Assembly: GCA_029718625.1 (NCBI GenBank)
Contig: CM056389.1
Coordinates: forward strand, 13,515,197 to 13,579,196
Direction: 5' to 3'
DNA from: Synaphobranchus kaupii
Taxonomy: Eukaryota; Chordata; Actinopteri; Anguilliformes; Synaphobranchidae
Length of the DNA stretch: 64,000 nt
How positions within the stretch are numbered: position 1 is the first letter of the stretch; every line of letters starts with the position of its first letter. Positions 62,401-64,000 of the stretch are shown here, piece after piece. Both the position numbers and the translations under genes were made by a program. The notes beneath the pieces were generated by a model, which ran no database searches, had not been told where the DNA came from, and saw only the letters and a program-made list of their open reading frames with translations.

Positions 62401-64000
62401 TACAACTGGCATAAAGCAAGTGGCACTGTGTGTGTTGAATTGTACTAATGATGTACATGCAGCTGTCATACAGTATGTGTCATAGTTTGTGACATCTGTG
62501 TTAACAAGCTGACCATGGCTGGAATATTGCCTGCACTAAGTACAATATTAACATAGGATAATACAATGCAGGTGTTATATATGTCCATGTTTACATATTA
62601 CCCTGTTAAAATCTTTTCAAGCAGCTGCAGCATATGCCATTTAATACACACTGAGGTAGGTTCATCTTATTTTTAGTTTTTTCAAAACATTATAGTGTTA
62701 TCATTCAACTCTTAGGACTAAAATACATTTTGATTGTAATAACCATGACATTTATTCGTGAGTGTTATTGTCTAATGAAAAAGTCATCAGAGAATGAGTG
62801 TCCTCCCACATATTATTGTTGGTTCAAAATATCAAAATAATTGGTAAAATTAGTAAAAATGGACTTTCCCGAAACCTTTTGACTGTAATGTGTGTGTATG
62901 CATATGAATGTGTCGATATTTGAAATTACATTTTGATAATTTTTTGAAAATAGAAAATGTGGCCAAAATTATATGATCAAGTACTATGAGTCATGACATC
63001 AGTATAACATACTAACAGTTTCATAGAAGCTTTCCTATCTCACATGACATAATTGGCATTATGGTCCTTCTATCATATAATTGATGATTGTAAAATGAAC
63101 TTGTGACGTCTGTGCCTTAATGACACTGCTATTGTCACTGTCACGACAGGTGACATAGCATTTTGTCAACCATCACAATATGTGAGAAAATTTCACATTT
63201 TGTCACTTATGTCAACAGTGTATGATGTTGTGTGACATACTGTATGTTTTAATGACGCGTATTGCAGCACGATTCATAGTAGTCTTGATATCTGCCAAAG
63301 ATTTCTACGGAACGTTTATAATGGTGAAAGGTGTTGCTATGTACATTATGAAATTATTATTATGTTTCTTGTTGGAGGGTTCAAGTAAAAGTGTTACCAC
63401 GTTTAACCTCTATATTTAAAAGATAAATGTACAAATTATAGGTTCCTAAGTTATAAAGGCACTGAATCAGATTCTGGTCCAAATAACAATCATTGTACTA
63501 GCCATTGTAGAAAATCCAAGTAAGACTCCAAATCACACCTCTTTTGATGTGCCATGGAGCTCAGATGTGCTATCAAGCTTATATTGCTCATGTATCATCA
63601 AATGTGCCGTTCCAAATGATAGCATCCGTGTATGTAATTTCTAACAGCTATGCTTCATGCTAATGATGTAGCAGAGCTTGCTGAGTGATTTTACAGTGTG
63701 ATACGAGGAACTGAATTATGACACACGTACAGGCTGCAGGTGGAGTGTTACAGCAGAGTGCTATATTCTGCGGGCTGTGCAGTTAGTTGCAGGAAGTCTG
63801 ATTGGCTGACAGACCCTTTTCCCTTGTGTCTCTGTGCGTCTCTCTCTCTCTTGCCCATTTCCGCAGATCCACATTCGCCCGGTTCAGCTGCAGCCGTCGC
63901 AAACCTCATCCGCGGCCAGCTCCTCGGCGGCCCCGCCTCTGACTCCGCCCACTCCGGCCGCCGCCCCGTCCCCCCTCTCGCCGCTCTCCCCCACCCTCTC
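56484..64000 (+). CDS. spred3: Sprouty-related EVH1 domain protein 3 (3' partial)
   Basis: Exons 56484-56494, 58618-58786, 58938-59106, 59314-59375, 61501-61668 and 63867-64000 (continuing) join in phase, all GT-AG. The N-terminus MERDVVRVRAVVMTRDDSSG opens an EVH1 domain, with GLIYNKVNPIFHHW and KFGLTFQSPADA further on. SPRED proteins inhibit Ras-MAPK signalling through neurofibromin at the membrane; their C-terminal cysteine-rich SPR domain lies beyond the window. SPRED3 rather than SPRED1/2 is inferred from the short start, the NPIFHHW form, the Ser-rich exon after EVH1 (SHTGSESSSNSRKE, aligning to human SHVDSDSSSS) and PSMD8 next door. The last exon is Pro/Ser/Ala-rich and GC-rich, as in mammals. 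The exon 4 donor is taken as GCT|GTGGGT at 59376, because this keeps phase 0 into exon 5. Intron 4 is filled by a minisatellite. Confidence 0.9.
59531..61480. repeat. 30-bp minisatellite, 65 copies, in SPRED3 intron 4
   Basis: The period is exactly 30. The unit runs TTTGTCAGAGGTGACATCAC then CTGTATGCAG. The first about 16 copies (to about 60010) hold most variants (GCTAACATCAC, TTATCAGAG, TTTGTGAGAG); the rest are almost identical, with exceptions such as 60231, and CTCTATGC near 60511. Since 30 is a multiple of 3, long frames stay open on both strands (e.g. repeating HTGDVTSDKL on the minus strand); these are not genes. The array ends 20 bases before the exon 5 acceptor. Confidence 0.97.
61669..63866. 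other. SPRED3 intron 5, no other gene
   Basis: About 2.2 kb of AT-rich intron between coding exons. The acceptor CCGCAG at 63861-63866 follows a pyrimidine-rich stretch. I see no clear element inside. Confidence 0.6.

Overview
This is a teleost nuclear genome window. The genes have vertebrate exon-intron structure, and the spacers are AT-rich and full of Tc1/mariner-type, piggyBac-like and hAT-like DNA elements, LINE fragments and long dinucleotide repeats. I could not identify the species. All recognised genes are on the + strand.

Layout. (1) 1-2830: last three coding exons of an EHD2-type EH-domain ATPase, followed by its 3'UTR. (2) About 4.4-45.7 kb: a tandem array of four selenoprotein W (SelW) genes, each with five coding exons, an in-frame TGA inside a CxxU motif, a 3'UTR intron and a form-2 SECIS hairpin. 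Starts are at 7027, 15753, 25146 and 38400. Genes 1 and 2 share an upstream flank, and genes 3 and 4 share a different one. A 3'-flank-only remnant of a fifth copy lies near 44.88-45.42 kb. The spacers carry nested mobile elements. (3) 46640-49600: a complete seven-exon PSMD8 (26S proteasome lid subunit Rpn12). (4) About 50.5-56 kb: intergenic DNA with a small family of inverted-repeat elements. (5) 56484-end: 5' part of SPRED3 (EVH1 domain and following exons), cut by the window edge. One of its introns contains a 65-copy, 30-bp minisatellite.

The gene set EHD2, SELENOW, PSMD8 and SPRED3 matches, from memory, human chromosome 19q13, where EHD2 and SELENOW are neighbours and PSMD8 lies close to SPRED3. 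The region therefore looks like conserved synteny in which SelW was locally amplified.

The most interesting signal is in the SelW array. By hand alignment the coding exons differ more between copies than the adjacent introns, 3'UTR and SECIS, and nearly all exon differences change amino acids. Copies 2-4 use GC-AG introns after the Sec exon. Copies 3 and 4 share a second TGA at codon 4 and a shifted exon-1 donor. I found no bacterial-type systems, CRISPR arrays or confident tRNA/rRNA genes. All reading was manual, without alignment tools, so splice sites and counts should be taken as careful hand work.
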